A DNA stretch of 64,000 bases from Paenibacillus kyungheensis (GCF_028606985.1 NZ_CP117416.1:2332001-2396000); one strand, 5' to 3'. Counted from the stretch's first letter, positions 9,256-18,532 are shown. The notes: generated by a model not told the origin, from the sequence alone. Made by a program: numbers and translations.

Positions 9256-10605
9256 CTAAATTTTGATATGATGATCGGCAGGTTCTACAGGTTTACTACG
9301 CATATACCAGATTAACATGATTAGCGACAATACCGTCATCGTTAACAACACTACATAATTCATACGGTAAATTCCTGAAGACGACTCGAACGGGTTGCGA
9401 GCGATTAATAATCCGAAAACAGCTGTTGCTGTAGCACCACCGAAAAATTGAGTCAATTGGAAAACACCTACACCTGATGATAATTGCTTGCGTGGAAGCA
9501 TACGAGATACTTCATTTTGTAGAGAAGCGCCTACGGCTGAGAACGAAGAAGCTAGCAACATATAAGCAGCCATCAATACATAAGGTGAGAAGGTGAGAAA
9601 TCCGATTAATCCAGCAAATGTAACCACCATAATGATATAACCGATAAAAGATAACCGATAGTTACCATACTGATCGATCCAGCGACCGATAATAGGCGTC
9701 ATAATCGCTGATAATATAGCACCCGGGAAGATCATTAATCCGCTAAATGAAGCCGATTGACCGAATACCTGATTAAGCACTAATGGGATTAGAAAAACCA
9801 TACCTAAATTAATCGCAAAACAGCAAAATGACATAAAGAGCATTTTACGATAAGCGGTATTGCGGAACAGTTCGGGCAAAATAAACGGATTGGAAGATCG
9901 GCGTAAATGAAAGACCAATACGATAAAAGCTACAATAGCGATCAATAAGTTCACCCATGATAAGCGACCAATACTTAATAGTAGAGACGGGATAACAATC
10001 ACCAATAATCCTGCTCCAACAATATCGAACTTTTGATCTTTTTTGAAAGAGAATTCCTTTTCAGAAGGAAGCATTTTCCAATAAGCAGGTACAAGCAAAA
10101 CAATCAATCCTGTGACCAAAAACAACGAATTCCATCCCAGACTATCTGTTAGAAATCCACCCAATACAGGGCCTATACCAAAAGCAAGTGAACCACCTGC
10201 TGCAATAAGAGAAATCGATTTACCTCGTCGATCATTAGGCACATAACGTGTAGCAAGTACAAGCCCTAATCCTTGCATCGGCCCTGCACCAGCAGCTTGC
10301 AAAATACGAGCTAACATCGCCATCGGGAAATTATTAGCAGTAAATCCGATTACACATGAAGCAACTAATAGCAGTATGCCTACCATTAACAATTTACGTA
10401 CAGGATACCAGTCAGATAAGCGACTAAAAATAACAACCGATAAAGCAAACACGATCGAATATCCTGAAATTAGCCATGAACCGAGCGAAGAGCTAATATG
10501 TAAATCAGCAAGAATACGCGGTAAAGAAACATTGAACATCGTTGTGTTCATAACAACTAGAAAAATACCAGCTGCCCACAACGGGATAACGACTTTATCT
10601 CTCAT
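9256..10605 (-). CDS. MFS drug/efflux transporter
   Basis: 449-residue integral membrane protein of the major facilitator superfamily. About 12-14 hydrophobic helices fill the whole length. The first helix carries NTTMFNVSLPRIL, typical of the DHA2/EmrB-type drug:H+ antiporters, and the loop 2-3 region reads FSRLSDWYPVRKLL, the MFS motif A position. Substrate cannot be told. It is transcribed divergently from the Fur-regulated reductase gene across a 305-bp region with an 11-bp inverted repeat that could be its operator. A weak AGGATGGG precedes the ATG. Confidence 0.85.
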   Translation of the reverse strand: MRDKVVIPLWAAGIFLVVMNTTMFNVSLPRILADLHISSSLGSWLISGYSIVFALSVVIFSRLSDWYPVRKLLMVGILLLVASCVIGFTANNFPMAMLARILQAAGAGPMQGLGLVLATRYVPNDRRGKSISLIAAGGSLAFGIGPVLGGFLTDSLGWNSLFLVTGLIVLLVPAYWKMLPSEKEFSFKKDQKFDIVGAGLLVIVIPSLLLSIGRLSWVNLLIAIVAFIVLVFHLRRSSNPFILPELFRNTAYRKMLFMSFCCFAINLGMVFLIPLVLNQVFGQSASFSGLMIFPGAILSAIMTPIIGRWIDQYGNYRLSFIGYIIMVVTFAGLIGFLTFSPYVLMAAYMLLASSFSAVGASLQNEVSRMLPRKQLSSGVGVFQLTQFFGGATATAVFGLLIARNPFESSSGIYRMNYVVLLTMTVLSLIMLIWYMRSKPVEPADHHIKI

Positions 10606-10797
10606 TCACAAACCCATCCTATCTGTAATCTACTTCTTTATACTTATATACTTACTAGACTATAGCTGAATATAATTGATATGGCAAAATGGATATAACC
10701 ATTGTTGTTACATTTAATCGCTTACAATTCTGCTAACTGCCACAATTCTAATTATTTATTATTTTCAAATAAAATCATATTAAAAATAAAAAGCTGA

Positions 10798-10824
10798 AAT
10801 ACTATCTATTTTCTAGATAGTATT
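10798..10824. promoter_or_regulatory. 11-bp inverted repeat, candidate operator
   Basis: AATACTATCTA (10798-10808) and its exact complement TAGATAGTATT (10814-10824) are separated by 5 bp. It overlaps the -35 box of the reductase promoter by two bases and lies in the region shared with the divergent MFS gene. No U tract follows, so a protein-binding site is more likely than a terminator. Confidence 0.5.
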
Positions 10825-10851
10825 GAAACCGTTCATTTTCTAATCTATAAT
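10823..10851 (+). promoter_or_regulatory. SigA promoter of the ferredoxin-NADP reductase gene
   Basis: TTGAAA (10823-10828), a 17-bp spacer, and a consensus TATAAT (10846-10851). Confidence 0.8.
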
Positions 10852-10865
10852 GATAATCATTATCA
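10851..10865 (+). promoter_or_regulatory. Fur box
   Basis: A perfect 7-1-7 palindrome, TGATAATCATTATCA, identical to the Gram-positive Fur consensus. Its first base is the last base of the -10 box, so Fur-Fe(II) binding should block transcription when iron is sufficient. Confidence 0.88.
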
Positions 10866-10910
10866 ATTAAGACTATAAAGAATAACTTATCAAATAGGAG
10901 AGTGACTGTT

Positions 10911-11966
10911 GTGACAACTGCATTAGAGTTATATGATGTGACGATTATAGGCGGTGGACCCGCAGGATTATATAGTGCTTTTTATAGTGGAATGAGAGAT
11001 ATGAAAACCAAGATTATCGAATACAATCCGCAATTAGGTGGGAAAATCTTAATTTATCCTGAGAAAATGATTTGGGATGTAGGCGGACTTCCACCTTTGA
11101 GTGGAGCACAACTGATCGAAAACTTGATTCAACAAGCAATGACATTTGAGCCAACTGTCGTTCTCAATCAGAAAATAGCAGATGTGGAGCGGCTAGAAGA
11201 TGGCAATTGGTTGCTTACAGCGGCAACAGGGGAACAGCATTATAGTAAAACGATTATTTTGGCGATGGGACATGGTATTCCAACGATGCGCAAATTAGAA
11301 ATTGAAGGTGCAGATCGTTATGAAGTGACCAATCTTCATTATACTGTCCAAGAATTAAATATTTTTGCAGGCAAGCATGTTGTTATCTCTGGCGGTGGAG
11401 ATTCTGCGGTAGATTGGGCAAATGCGCTACAACCAATTGCAGCTAGTCTAACAGTAGTGCATCGTCGTCATGAGTTTGGCGGACACGAGAAAAGTGTAGT
11501 AACGATGAAGCAGAACTGTAAAGAAGTACTGACACCTTATGGCTTAACAGCTGTTCAAAGTCATAATGGAACTCAGATTGATGAGATTACTATTACCCAT
11601 GTAGAGACAGGCGAAGTACGTCATCTGCCTGTAGATGCAGTTATCGTCAATCACGGAATGATCGGTGATCTTAGCCCGCTACTTCACTGGGGAATAGAAG
11701 TTAATGAAAATGGACGTCCAATTATTGATGAGAAGCGTCAAACGACTCAACCCGGTATTTTTACTGCTGGAGACTTAATTGAATATACAAATAAATTATA
11801 CTTAATTGCAGGTACATTCGTCGAAGGAGCAGCCGCTGTAAATAGTGCTAAAAAATACTTAGAACCAGAAGCCTACAGTCAAGCTTATGTATCTTCACAC
11901 AACAAAAAATTTGAAGAAAAAAATAAAATGCTTGAATCAAAAGCTTCAGTGAATGTAACAGTATAA
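10911..11966 (+). CDS. Ferredoxin--NADP(+) reductase type 2
   Basis: 351-residue FAD- and NADPH-binding flavoprotein of the thioredoxin-reductase-like FNR family (B. subtilis YumC/YcgT). GGGPAG near residue 15 binds FAD, VISGGGDSAVDWAN near 157 binds NADPH, and FTAGDLIEY near 285 completes the FAD site. The redox-active CxxC of true thioredoxin reductase is absent, which separates the two families. GTG at 10911 is preferred over GTG at 10902, because GGAG at 10897-10900 gives 10-nt spacing to the former and 1 nt to the latter. Expression is predicted to be iron-repressed through the Fur box, as is known for ycgT. The role would be electron supply for iron mobilisation or Fe-S enzymes. Confidence 0.92.
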   Translation: MTTALELYDVTIIGGGPAGLYSAFYSGMRDMKTKIIEYNPQLGGKILIYPEKMIWDVGGLPPLSGAQLIENLIQQAMTFEPTVVLNQKIADVERLEDGNWLLTAATGEQHYSKTIILAMGHGIPTMRKLEIEGADRYEVTNLHYTVQELNIFAGKHVVISGGGDSAVDWANALQPIAASLTVVHRRHEFGGHEKSVVTMKQNCKEVLTPYGLTAVQSHNGTQIDEITITHVETGEVRHLPVDAVIVNHGMIGDLSPLLHWGIEVNENGRPIIDEKRQTTQPGIFTAGDLIEYTNKLYLIAGTFVEGAAAVNSAKKYLEPEAYSQAYVSSHNKKFEEKNKMLESKASVNVTV

Positions 11967-11989
11967 GTAGCATCATATAACAGAGAGAC

Positions 11990-12023
11990 AAAAAGACTAA
12001 GGCAGAAGCTTTAGTCTTTTTTT
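11990..12023 (+). terminator. Rho-independent terminator
   Basis: AAAAGACTAA (11991-12000) pairs with TTAGTCTTTT (12011-12020), followed by more U; it closes the reductase gene. Confidence 0.85.
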
Positions 12024-12111
12024 GTTGGTATTTTTGTTGGTATAAGTGATGTGATATTAGGATTTATACTGAATTATGATTCCTATTTTGATTATTTTAT
12101 TTTTAAGTATG

Positions 12112-12124
12112 TTAAAGCGCTTAA
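12112..12124 (+). promoter_or_regulatory. Palindrome near the response-regulator promoter, possible cre-like site
   Basis: TTAAAGCGCTTAA is a perfect 13-bp palindrome with the GCGC core seen in CcpA sites, about 57 bp before the TTG start and just ahead of a weak -10-like TATTAT at 12135. A cre function is only a possibility; outer positions fit poorly. Confidence 0.35.
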
Positions 12125-12180
12125 ACTTCTGGTATATTATGGATATGTGTATAGATCTTACATCTGAGGAGGATACATAC

Positions 12181-13521
12181 TTGTATAACATTCTGATGCT
12201 AGATGATGATCAAGAGATGATCGCAACAATAAGTCCTTTATTATTACATTCCGGGCTGAATATCCAACATATTTTTTCGGCAACTACATTTTCGCAGGGA
12301 TTGGATTATATTCGTGAATACGATATTGATCTACTAATTACCGATCTTGAAGTAGAAGGCTTGAATGGAATAGATGATATGCAACAGGTGAAATTGATCA
12401 AACCTTCTATCGAAATAATAGTTGTTTCAACACATAATACATTTGAATATGCACAGGCAGCTATCCGTCTGGGTGTCAAAAATTACTTAATCAAACCACT
12501 TGAGCTTGAGCCGTTTCTAGATTCGGTGCGAGAAGTATTGTTGCATGTTAATATCGCTAGACCAGCGATTGAACATACTCATTGGGCTCAAGGCAATCAT
12601 TTTCAGATGCAACGACATACGATTCAAAATCATATCAAGCTAAATCAGTTATTTGCTCCACATGCTTATATACCTCAAGAAGAATCGGTATATCAATCGT
12701 TAGGATTGCATGGTCCTTATTACGCTATGATCAAAATTCAGTATCAACCGCTTACTTCAAATCAGGTCGCTCTCACGGTAGCCGATCACTATTTGCTCAA
12801 TTATGCGGTAATGAATCTGGCAGTCGAATTGGTGCACAATCAGTGGAATAGCGTTACTTTTGAGACAGATGAATGTGAAGTTAATATGATTATGCAATGG
12901 GATGAGACATCATATCTTCAAGGATGGCATCATAAGATTCGTCAATTGAATCAATTGGGGCAGTTATTGCATAACCATATTAATAACTATTTGCATATTC
13001 CCAATGTGATAGGGATCAGTCAGATTTTGAAAGGAAACGAATTTATCAATCAATTAAATATACAAGCTCACCGGGCATTAATGTGGCATACTCAATATCC
13101 AGATCATCATGTCTTTTATTATGGAGATATGTATTGGAAAAAGCATGAAGTCAGTGAGCCAACAGCAGTAATAGAAGAGAACAAAGGAAAGAATCCGTAT
13201 AATCTGATCGTATCTCAGGTCAAAGCTTATATCGAAAAGTGTTATGGACAAAAAGGGTTAACTATTCATGATGTAGCCAAAAAAAATCATGTCAGCCCTA
13301 ATTATTTAAGCTATTTGTTCAAAAAAAATACAGGCTTTAATCTATGGGAATATGTGATCAAGCTACGTATGGAAGAGAGTCGCAATTTATTGTTAGAAAC
13401 AGATCTACGTAGATATGAAGTAGCAGAACGTGTAGGATATGAATCTCCAGAACATTTCAGCAAAATATTTAAACGATACTACGGCATCAGTCCTAGTGAA
13501 TTCAAGCAATTGCAAGCTTAA
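12181..13521 (+). CDS. YesN-type response regulator with AraC HTH
   Basis: 446 residues. The N-terminal receiver has acidic D8-D10, phosphoacceptor D55 in LLITDLEVEG and K105 in NYLIKPLE. A middle region (about 140-335) is of the kind common in Paenibacillus YesN proteins. Two AraC-type helix-turn-helix motifs occupy about 345-446, ending YYGISPSEFKQL. The TTG start at 12181 has GAGGAGG 8 nt upstream; a longer ATG frame from 12076 has none. Such regulators usually pair with a YesM histidine kinase and control sugar import, but no kinase or ABC gene is adjacent, so this one is an orphan with unknown signal and targets. Confidence 0.88.
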   Translation: MYNILMLDDDQEMIATISPLLLHSGLNIQHIFSATTFSQGLDYIREYDIDLLITDLEVEGLNGIDDMQQVKLIKPSIEIIVVSTHNTFEYAQAAIRLGVKNYLIKPLELEPFLDSVREVLLHVNIARPAIEHTHWAQGNHFQMQRHTIQNHIKLNQLFAPHAYIPQEESVYQSLGLHGPYYAMIKIQYQPLTSNQVALTVADHYLLNYAVMNLAVELVHNQWNSVTFETDECEVNMIMQWDETSYLQGWHHKIRQLNQLGQLLHNHINNYLHIPNVIGISQILKGNEFINQLNIQAHRALMWHTQYPDHHVFYYGDMYWKKHEVSEPTAVIEENKGKNPYNLIVSQVKAYIEKCYGQKGLTIHDVAKKNHVSPNYLSYLFKKNTGFNLWEYVIKLRMEESRNLLLETDLRRYEVAERVGYESPEHFSKIFKRYYGISPSEFKQLQA

Positions 13522-13677
13522 ATGGAATTTGATGCAGATTAAAATCGAGACAAAGATATATAATGCTTATTCATATGTAATAACCAAGTTAACACGTCAG
13601 ATTAATTGGCAAAGCCGAAGAAGAACTGTTATGATTTGTAGTATTGATTTGCAAATTATAACAGGAAGCAGGAATCC

Positions 13678-14889
13678 ATGATGACGTACAGTTATGTTTC
13701 TCATTTGGAATGTCCGGTATGTGATACAACGTATGATGCAAATAAAATTCAACAACTTTGTACCTGTGGTTCACCACTATTAGTACGGTATGATCTAGAA
13801 CGTGTCCGTAATGAAGTGAAACGATCTGCTATTCGAGAACGCAATCCTGATCTATGGCGTTATCATGAATTATTACCTGTACAGCATGAAGATCATGTCA
13901 TCACGTTAGGAGAAGGAATGACTCCTTTACTTTCTATGCCCAAGTTAGGTGAACGTTATGGACTGACTCATTTATATATGAAAGATGAAAGTTTGATTCC
14001 AACAGGAAGCTTCAAAGCAAGAGGAGCGGCAGTAGGCATTTCCAAAGCTAAAGAGTTAGGTGTCCAGCAATTTGCGATGCCAACGAATGGTAATGCAGGG
14101 GCGGCATGGGCGCTGTATGCGGCTCGCGCAGGGATCAAAGCAACGATTGTCATGCCTCAAGATGCGCCTTCTATTACTCGCACTGAAGTGTCTTTGTCTG
14201 GTGCAGAGTTATTTTTGGTCAATGGATTAATTAGTGATGCCGGTAAAATGGTTGCAGAAAAGGTAAAACACGATCAGATTTACGATGCATCTACACTCAA
14301 AGAACCTTATCGGATCGAAGGCAAAAAAACGATGGGCTTAGAAATAGCAGAACAACTAGGCTGGGCAATGCCAGATGTTATTTTGTATCCAACTGGTGGC
14401 GGTGTCGGTCTGATCGGTATTTACAAAGCGTTACAAGAACTGAAAGAAATCGGCTGGTTAGCAGGCAAATTACCTCGATTGGTTGCTGTGCAAGCCGAAG
14501 GATGCGCCCCGATTGTCAAAGCATGGGAAGAAAAGAAAGAGCGCTCTGAATTTTGGGAGCAATCAACGACGGTTGCTTTTGGGATTAATGTTCCCAAAGC
14601 ACTTGGTGATTTTCTAGTATTGCGTGCATTGTATGAGACAGACGGTATGGCGATTGCTATTTCTGATCAAGAACTGCTAGAAGAACAACAACATATCGCT
14701 GAATATGAAGGTGCGTTTGTGTGCCCTGAAGGTGCAGCTACATTTGCCGCGGCTAAACGATTGACTGAACAAGGCTGGATCGGTCGTGATGAATCGGTAG
14801 TCGTGTTGAATACAGGAGCAGGTATTAAATATCCAGATACAGTGAAGATCGAAGTTCCATTGTTAGAAATTGGTGAATCGATTATATAA
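13678..14889 (+). CDS. thrC: Threonine synthase-like PLP enzyme
   Basis: 403-residue fold-type II PLP enzyme converting O-phosphohomoserine to threonine and phosphate. The Schiff-base lysine is K113 in GSFKARGA, and the phosphate-binding glycine loop PTGGGVGLIG is near residue 240. The N-terminus has Cys12, Cys15, Cys28 and Cys30 in a rubredoxin-like zinc ribbon, typical of the long ThrC subclass found outside hom-thrB operons. It stands alone here, with no hom or thrB nearby, so a second copy may exist in the genome and a threonine-dehydratase-like role is not excluded. A short AGGAAG precedes the ATG; the second in-frame ATG at 13681 is an equally possible start. Confidence 0.85.
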   Translation: MMTYSYVSHLECPVCDTTYDANKIQQLCTCGSPLLVRYDLERVRNEVKRSAIRERNPDLWRYHELLPVQHEDHVITLGEGMTPLLSMPKLGERYGLTHLYMKDESLIPTGSFKARGAAVGISKAKELGVQQFAMPTNGNAGAAWALYAARAGIKATIVMPQDAPSITRTEVSLSGAELFLVNGLISDAGKMVAEKVKHDQIYDASTLKEPYRIEGKKTMGLEIAEQLGWAMPDVILYPTGGGVGLIGIYKALQELKEIGWLAGKLPRLVAVQAEGCAPIVKAWEEKKERSEFWEQSTTVAFGINVPKALGDFLVLRALYETDGMAIAISDQELLEEQQHIAEYEGAFVCPEGAATFAAAKRLTEQGWIGRDESVVVLNTGAGIKYPDTVKIEVPLLEIGESII

Positions 14890-14918
14890 GTAATATAGAA
14901 TAGGATCATAGACTGTAG

Positions 14919-14951
14919 CAGTTTTCACATCAGGTGAGGACTGTTTTTTTT
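14919..14951 (+). terminator. Rho-independent terminator
   Basis: A 10-bp stem with G-U pairs (14919-14928 with 14934-14943) followed by nine U; it ends thrC. Confidence 0.8.
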
Positions 14952-15102
14952 ATTACATAGACTATTTTGAGGTAGAAGTCATGATTAAAAAATCCTCAAT
15001 TTATAATAGTGTAACTCTAACTGGAAAAATGTTACAATCTCCATATTAACAAGTACTTTTTGTTTTTGGTACACTATCTGATCAAAAAGGGGATACATCT
15101 CA

Positions 15103-15741
15103 ATGAATCCAGCTGAAGAACGTCCAACAGACAAAGGTATTGATACAGAGTCGTTATGCGAAGAAAAAGCATTAGAGCTAAAGCAAGCCGGATATCATTT
15201 TATTGCTAGATATTACAATCAGAATAATCCCCACAAAAATCTAACAAAGACCGAAGCTCAAGCGCTAACTCAAGCAGGGTTGTATATTGTGGCTGTTTGG
15301 GAAAATGGATATCCAACATCGGTATCGTATTTCTCACAAGAAGTCGGAGAAAGTGATGCTACATCTGCCTACAATTATGCCAAACATACGATTGGACAGC
15401 CGCAAGGTTCTACGATTTATTTTGCAGTCGATTTTGATGCGTCACCAACAGATCTAAGCGAGTTTGTTCATCACTATTTTCAAAAGATTATTGATACCTT
15501 CAAAGAATTAGGCAATGAATATCATATTGGAGTCTACGGTTCAGGGCTGACTTGTGAATATATACTTAAAAACTTTTCCGAGATATCGTATACATGGTTA
15601 GCAGAATCATCAGGTTGGAGCAATTCTAGAACTTTTGAACAATGGAATATCAAACAAGTGGGAAGTGGAACAGAAGTTGGCTTCTCGGTAGACTTTAATG
15701 AAGCTCAAGGAGATGGCGGCGGATTTAGATTGGAATCATAA
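15103..15741 (+). CDS. DUF1906 glycoside-hydrolase-like protein
   Basis: 212 residues forming a TIM-barrel-like domain of the DUF1906 (Rv2525c-like) family, related to GH25 lysozymes. Family features are visible: KGIDTES at the first strand, the Y-H-F-I-A-R-Y strand, IYFAVDFDAS with paired aspartates (about 105-112), HIGVYGSGLTCEYI, and the closing VDFNEA. Some members act on peptidoglycan-like substrates, but the reaction is unproven. No signal peptide is seen, so export would need another route. AAAGGGG lies about 10 nt before the ATG. Monocistronic, with a terminator downstream. Confidence 0.8.
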   Translation: MNPAEERPTDKGIDTESLCEEKALELKQAGYHFIARYYNQNNPHKNLTKTEAQALTQAGLYIVAVWENGYPTSVSYFSQEVGESDATSAYNYAKHTIGQPQGSTIYFAVDFDASPTDLSEFVHHYFQKIIDTFKELGNEYHIGVYGSGLTCEYILKNFSEISYTWLAESSGWSNSRTFEQWNIKQVGSGTEVGFSVDFNEAQGDGGGFRLES

Positions 15742-15841
15742 TCTTTGTTTGCTTTACGGCTATTTGCGTTACGATATGTTATAGATCGCAAAAAAAGCAA
15801 TCTCCAACTTACAATAAAGATCCAGCGATATTAAAAAGTAA

Positions 15842-15883
15842 AGTCTTATTCTAATCTAACTCAGATTGGGATAAGATTTTTTG
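15842..15883 (+). terminator. Rho-independent terminator
   Basis: Imperfect 16-bp stem (15842-15857 with about 15862-15877) followed by a U tract; downstream of the DUF1906 gene. Confidence 0.7.
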
Positions 15884-15960
15884 TTGTTGACCTTAACGTT
15901 ACGTCAATGTGTATGGTAAGAACAGAGCTTATAATCTTACTATACAGGAGGCAAAAAATA

Positions 15961-17286
15961 ATGCGTGTCCATATTCGCAATACTACGATTTTGACGATGA
16001 ATAAAGAAGAAGCACCTTTTCTCGGTGATATTGTGATCCATAACGATCGAATAGAGCATATTATTCACAAAGATCAGCAAACTATCGATCCTATCATTCT
16101 AGAACAGATAAATCATGACGATGTACAGGTTATTGACGGTACTGATATGGTGACGATGCCAGGCTTAATCAATGCACATCAACATACACCGATGAATTTG
16201 TTAAAAGGGTTTTCTGATGATCTTAAATTAATGGATTGGTTAGAAAAGAAAATGTTCCCTGCTGAAGCGCAAATGACTCCAGAAGATATCTATTGGGGTA
16301 GCCAATTGTCGATGGCTGAAATGATTCGTTCGGGCACAACAACTTTTGCCGATATGTATATGCATATGAATCAGATTGCTCAAGCTGTAGAGGAAGTCGG
16401 TATGAGAGCCTCGTTAACACGTGGATTGGTCTTTCATGACGATGATCAAGGTGCACGTATTCGGGAAGCGATAGAATTGGTAGAACAATGGCATGGACAA
16501 GCAGATGGGCGTATCACCACTATGTTCGGCCCGCATGCACCCTATACATGTCCACCGGATTCTTTGCTAGAAGTGATAGAACTTGCGAAGCAGTATCAGT
16601 TACCGATTCATATCCATCTTGCTGAGACGAAAGAAGAAGTAATCACGATGCGTGAACGTTATGAGCAGACACCGACACAATATCTATATGAGCTAGGATT
16701 ATTTGAGCAATTGCATGTGATGTTAGCACATAGTGTTCATCTGACCAAACGAGATATTCAATATTTAACAGGAATGCGCGGAGGGGTTATTCATAATCCG
16801 GTGAGTAATTTGAAATTGGGTTGTGGTATTGCCCCAGTTACCGAAATGATGAAACAGGGGATTACGGTAGGATTAGGTACAGATGGAGCAGGAAGTGCTA
16901 CAACACTGGATATGTTCCAGGAGATCAAAGCAGCCACATGGTTACAAAAATTAGACTATGGCGATCCTACCGTATTGCCTGCTTACCAGTCATTGCAAAT
17001 GGCTACTATAGAAAGTGCCAAATTATTAGCAATTGATCATGAGACCGGTACATTAGAAGTAGGCAAAAAAGCAGATATGATTTTGATTGATTTACTTCAA
17101 CCTCATTTACAGCCTGTCCATCATATTGTTTCTTTACTTGCGTATAGCGCAAATGGGGCAGATGTAGATATAACTATCGTAAATGGACAAATACTGATGA
17201 GACAACGCCAATTAATCACTATAGATGAGCAAGAAGTGATACGTCAGGGAAATATACGAGCCCAACGAATCGTAAACGGTATTTAA
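15961..17286 (+). CDS. Amidohydrolase, MtaD/SsnA-type deaminase family
   Basis: 441-residue metal-dependent hydrolase of the TIM-barrel amidohydrolase superfamily, closest in pattern to 5-methylthioadenosine/S-adenosylhomocysteine deaminases and chlorohydrolases. Metal ligands are visible: HQH in NAHQHTPMNLLKG (about 62-64), H in PIHIHLAETKEE (about 217-219), a later HSVH, and D in GLGTDGAGS (about 305). The start at 15961 has a GGAGG 9 nt upstream; a longer frame from 15907 lacks one. Substrate could be a methylthio- or homocysteinyl-purine or guanine; the sequence cannot decide. Monocistronic. Confidence 0.85.
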   Translation: MRVHIRNTTILTMNKEEAPFLGDIVIHNDRIEHIIHKDQQTIDPIILEQINHDDVQVIDGTDMVTMPGLINAHQHTPMNLLKGFSDDLKLMDWLEKKMFPAEAQMTPEDIYWGSQLSMAEMIRSGTTTFADMYMHMNQIAQAVEEVGMRASLTRGLVFHDDDQGARIREAIELVEQWHGQADGRITTMFGPHAPYTCPPDSLLEVIELAKQYQLPIHIHLAETKEEVITMRERYEQTPTQYLYELGLFEQLHVMLAHSVHLTKRDIQYLTGMRGGVIHNPVSNLKLGCGIAPVTEMMKQGITVGLGTDGAGSATTLDMFQEIKAATWLQKLDYGDPTVLPAYQSLQMATIESAKLLAIDHETGTLEVGKKADMILIDLLQPHLQPVHHIVSLLAYSANGADVDITIVNGQILMRQRQLITIDEQEVIRQGNIRAQRIVNGI

Positions 17287-17302
17287 TAGAAATGTATATC
17301 CG

Positions 17303-17343
17303 AAAGCCACTGCGTCTAGCATATAGATACAGTGGCTTTTTAC
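17303..17343 (+). terminator. Rho-independent terminator
   Basis: AAAGCCACTG and CAGTGGCTTTTT form a 10-bp stem with a U tail. Confidence 0.8.
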
Positions 17344-17371
17344 ATTATGTTTACATTAAATTTACACTGAG

Positions 17372-17400
17372 TTGATAAAAGTAAATGATTGCTTTAAAAT
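17372..17400 (+). promoter_or_regulatory. SigA promoter of the PAP2 gene
   Basis: TTGATA (17372-17377), a 17-bp spacer and TAAAAT (17395-17400), 31 bp before the TTG start. Confidence 0.6.
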
Positions 17401-17431
17401 ATTGGGTTAGGATGTAAAGGAGGAACTGCAA

Positions 17432-18040
17432 TTGAATGTTTCACAGGTGGACTATGAGGCTTTTCGCTGGATAAATGATGGAGCAACCATGTTTTCATTT
17501 ATAAATCCATTGATGTTATTTTTATCAAAATATGCTGTTGTGTTTTTTGTGATTGGAGCATTGATTTATTGGTTTACTCGCGCACACGCTAATCGTCGTA
17601 TGATTACGCAAGCTTTATTGTCGGCACTAATCGGATTTACAACAAGCTGGATATTAGGTAAATTATTTTACCGGGATCGACCCTTTGTCGATCATGAAGT
17701 ATTCCAGTTAGTTCATCATGAAGCCAATGCTTCTTTTCCAAGTAATCATGCGTTAGGTGCATTTGTTATTGCTATGACGATCTGGTTATTCCGTCGTCGC
17801 GATGGTTGGATATGGTTGATTCTTGCTTCAGGTATCGCTATTGCTAGAGTCTGGACAGGTGTCCATTATCCTACAGATGTGCTTGCTGGAGCTTTATTAG
17901 GAGTTTTGATTGCTGTTGTAGTACATAGAGTATTTACACGAATATCACTCGCTAAAAGCTTGATGGAGTTAGGCATTTATCATTATGAACAAATCGAAAG
18001 AAAAGTATGGCGTAGTAAGTCAAGTTATCGTAATCGTTAA
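17432..18040 (+). CDS. bcrC: PAP2-family undecaprenyl-diphosphatase
   Basis: 202-residue membrane enzyme that removes a phosphate from undecaprenyl diphosphate to recycle the peptidoglycan carrier; the B. subtilis homologue BcrC gives bacitracin resistance. The three PAP2 signatures are present: KLFYRDRP (C1, about 71-78), PSNH (C2, about 95-98) and RVWTGVHYPTD (C3, about 139-149). Five to six membrane helices fill the rest. The start is TTG at 17432, with GGAGG 8 nt upstream. It has its own promoter and a long terminator downstream. Family is firm; the specific BcrC role is inferred from length and motif context. Confidence 0.88.
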   Translation: MNVSQVDYEAFRWINDGATMFSFINPLMLFLSKYAVVFFVIGALIYWFTRAHANRRMITQALLSALIGFTTSWILGKLFYRDRPFVDHEVFQLVHHEANASFPSNHALGAFVIAMTIWLFRRRDGWIWLILASGIAIARVWTGVHYPTDVLAGALLGVLIAVVVHRVFTRISLAKSLMELGIYHYEQIERKVWRSKSSYRNR

Positions 18041-18060
18041 AATAGCCTAACCATCGCAAC

Positions 18061-18127
18061 AAAAAAATCTGCTTTGAAGTCAACGTGTCTACGATCAGAC
18101 ACTGATGATTCAGAAGCAGATTTTTTT
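18061..18127. terminator. Long bidirectional terminator
   Basis: AAAAATCTGCTT and AAGCAGATTTTT arms enclose a second hairpin (GTGTCT / AGACAC); runs of A and T at both ends serve the convergent bcrC and DUF3243 genes. Confidence 0.8.
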
Positions 18128-18187
18128 GATATATATCATTATTTATAAGCAATACAATCTTGCTAGAGACATAAATGACAAATTGTT

Positions 18188-18532
18188 TTATTTGTCTGCT
18201 TGAACCATGCGCACTAACAAGTGAGCCAGTTTGTGACGTTGGTCTTCATCGCCGACTTTCCACAATTCATATAACAATTTCTCTTCGCGGTTACGTGGTT
18301 CTTCGTGAGTAGCTAGATAATCAGCAACTTTTTGTGCAATTTTAGCTAACTTTTCTTCACCTAGTCCGATAGATTCCCCAAGTTGAATACGTTTGCCCAA
18401 ATAAGACTTGAACGATTCAAAATTGCTTAAAATATCTTCTTTTTGATCATCACTCAAACGATTTAGTGTAGTTTCCACCTGTCCTGTTGCGATTTCTCCG
18501 TCTTTTTTAACGATATGTGATTCTTCTGACAT
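18188..18532 (-). CDS. DUF3243 protein (YmfJ-like)
   Basis: 114-residue soluble protein. The core matches the DUF3243 pattern: NFESFKSYLGKRIQLGE (about 40-55), EEKLAKIAQKVADYLA and EEPRNREEKLLYELWKVG, ending HKLAHLLVRMV. The family is widespread in Bacillales, small and alpha-helical; function is not established. GAGGAGG lies 8 nt upstream of the ATG. Monocistronic. Confidence 0.85.
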   Translation of the reverse strand: MSEESHIVKKDGEIATGQVETTLNRLSDDQKEDILSNFESFKSYLGKRIQLGESIGLGEEKLAKIAQKVADYLATHEEPRNREEKLLYELWKVGDEDQRHKLAHLLVRMVQADK

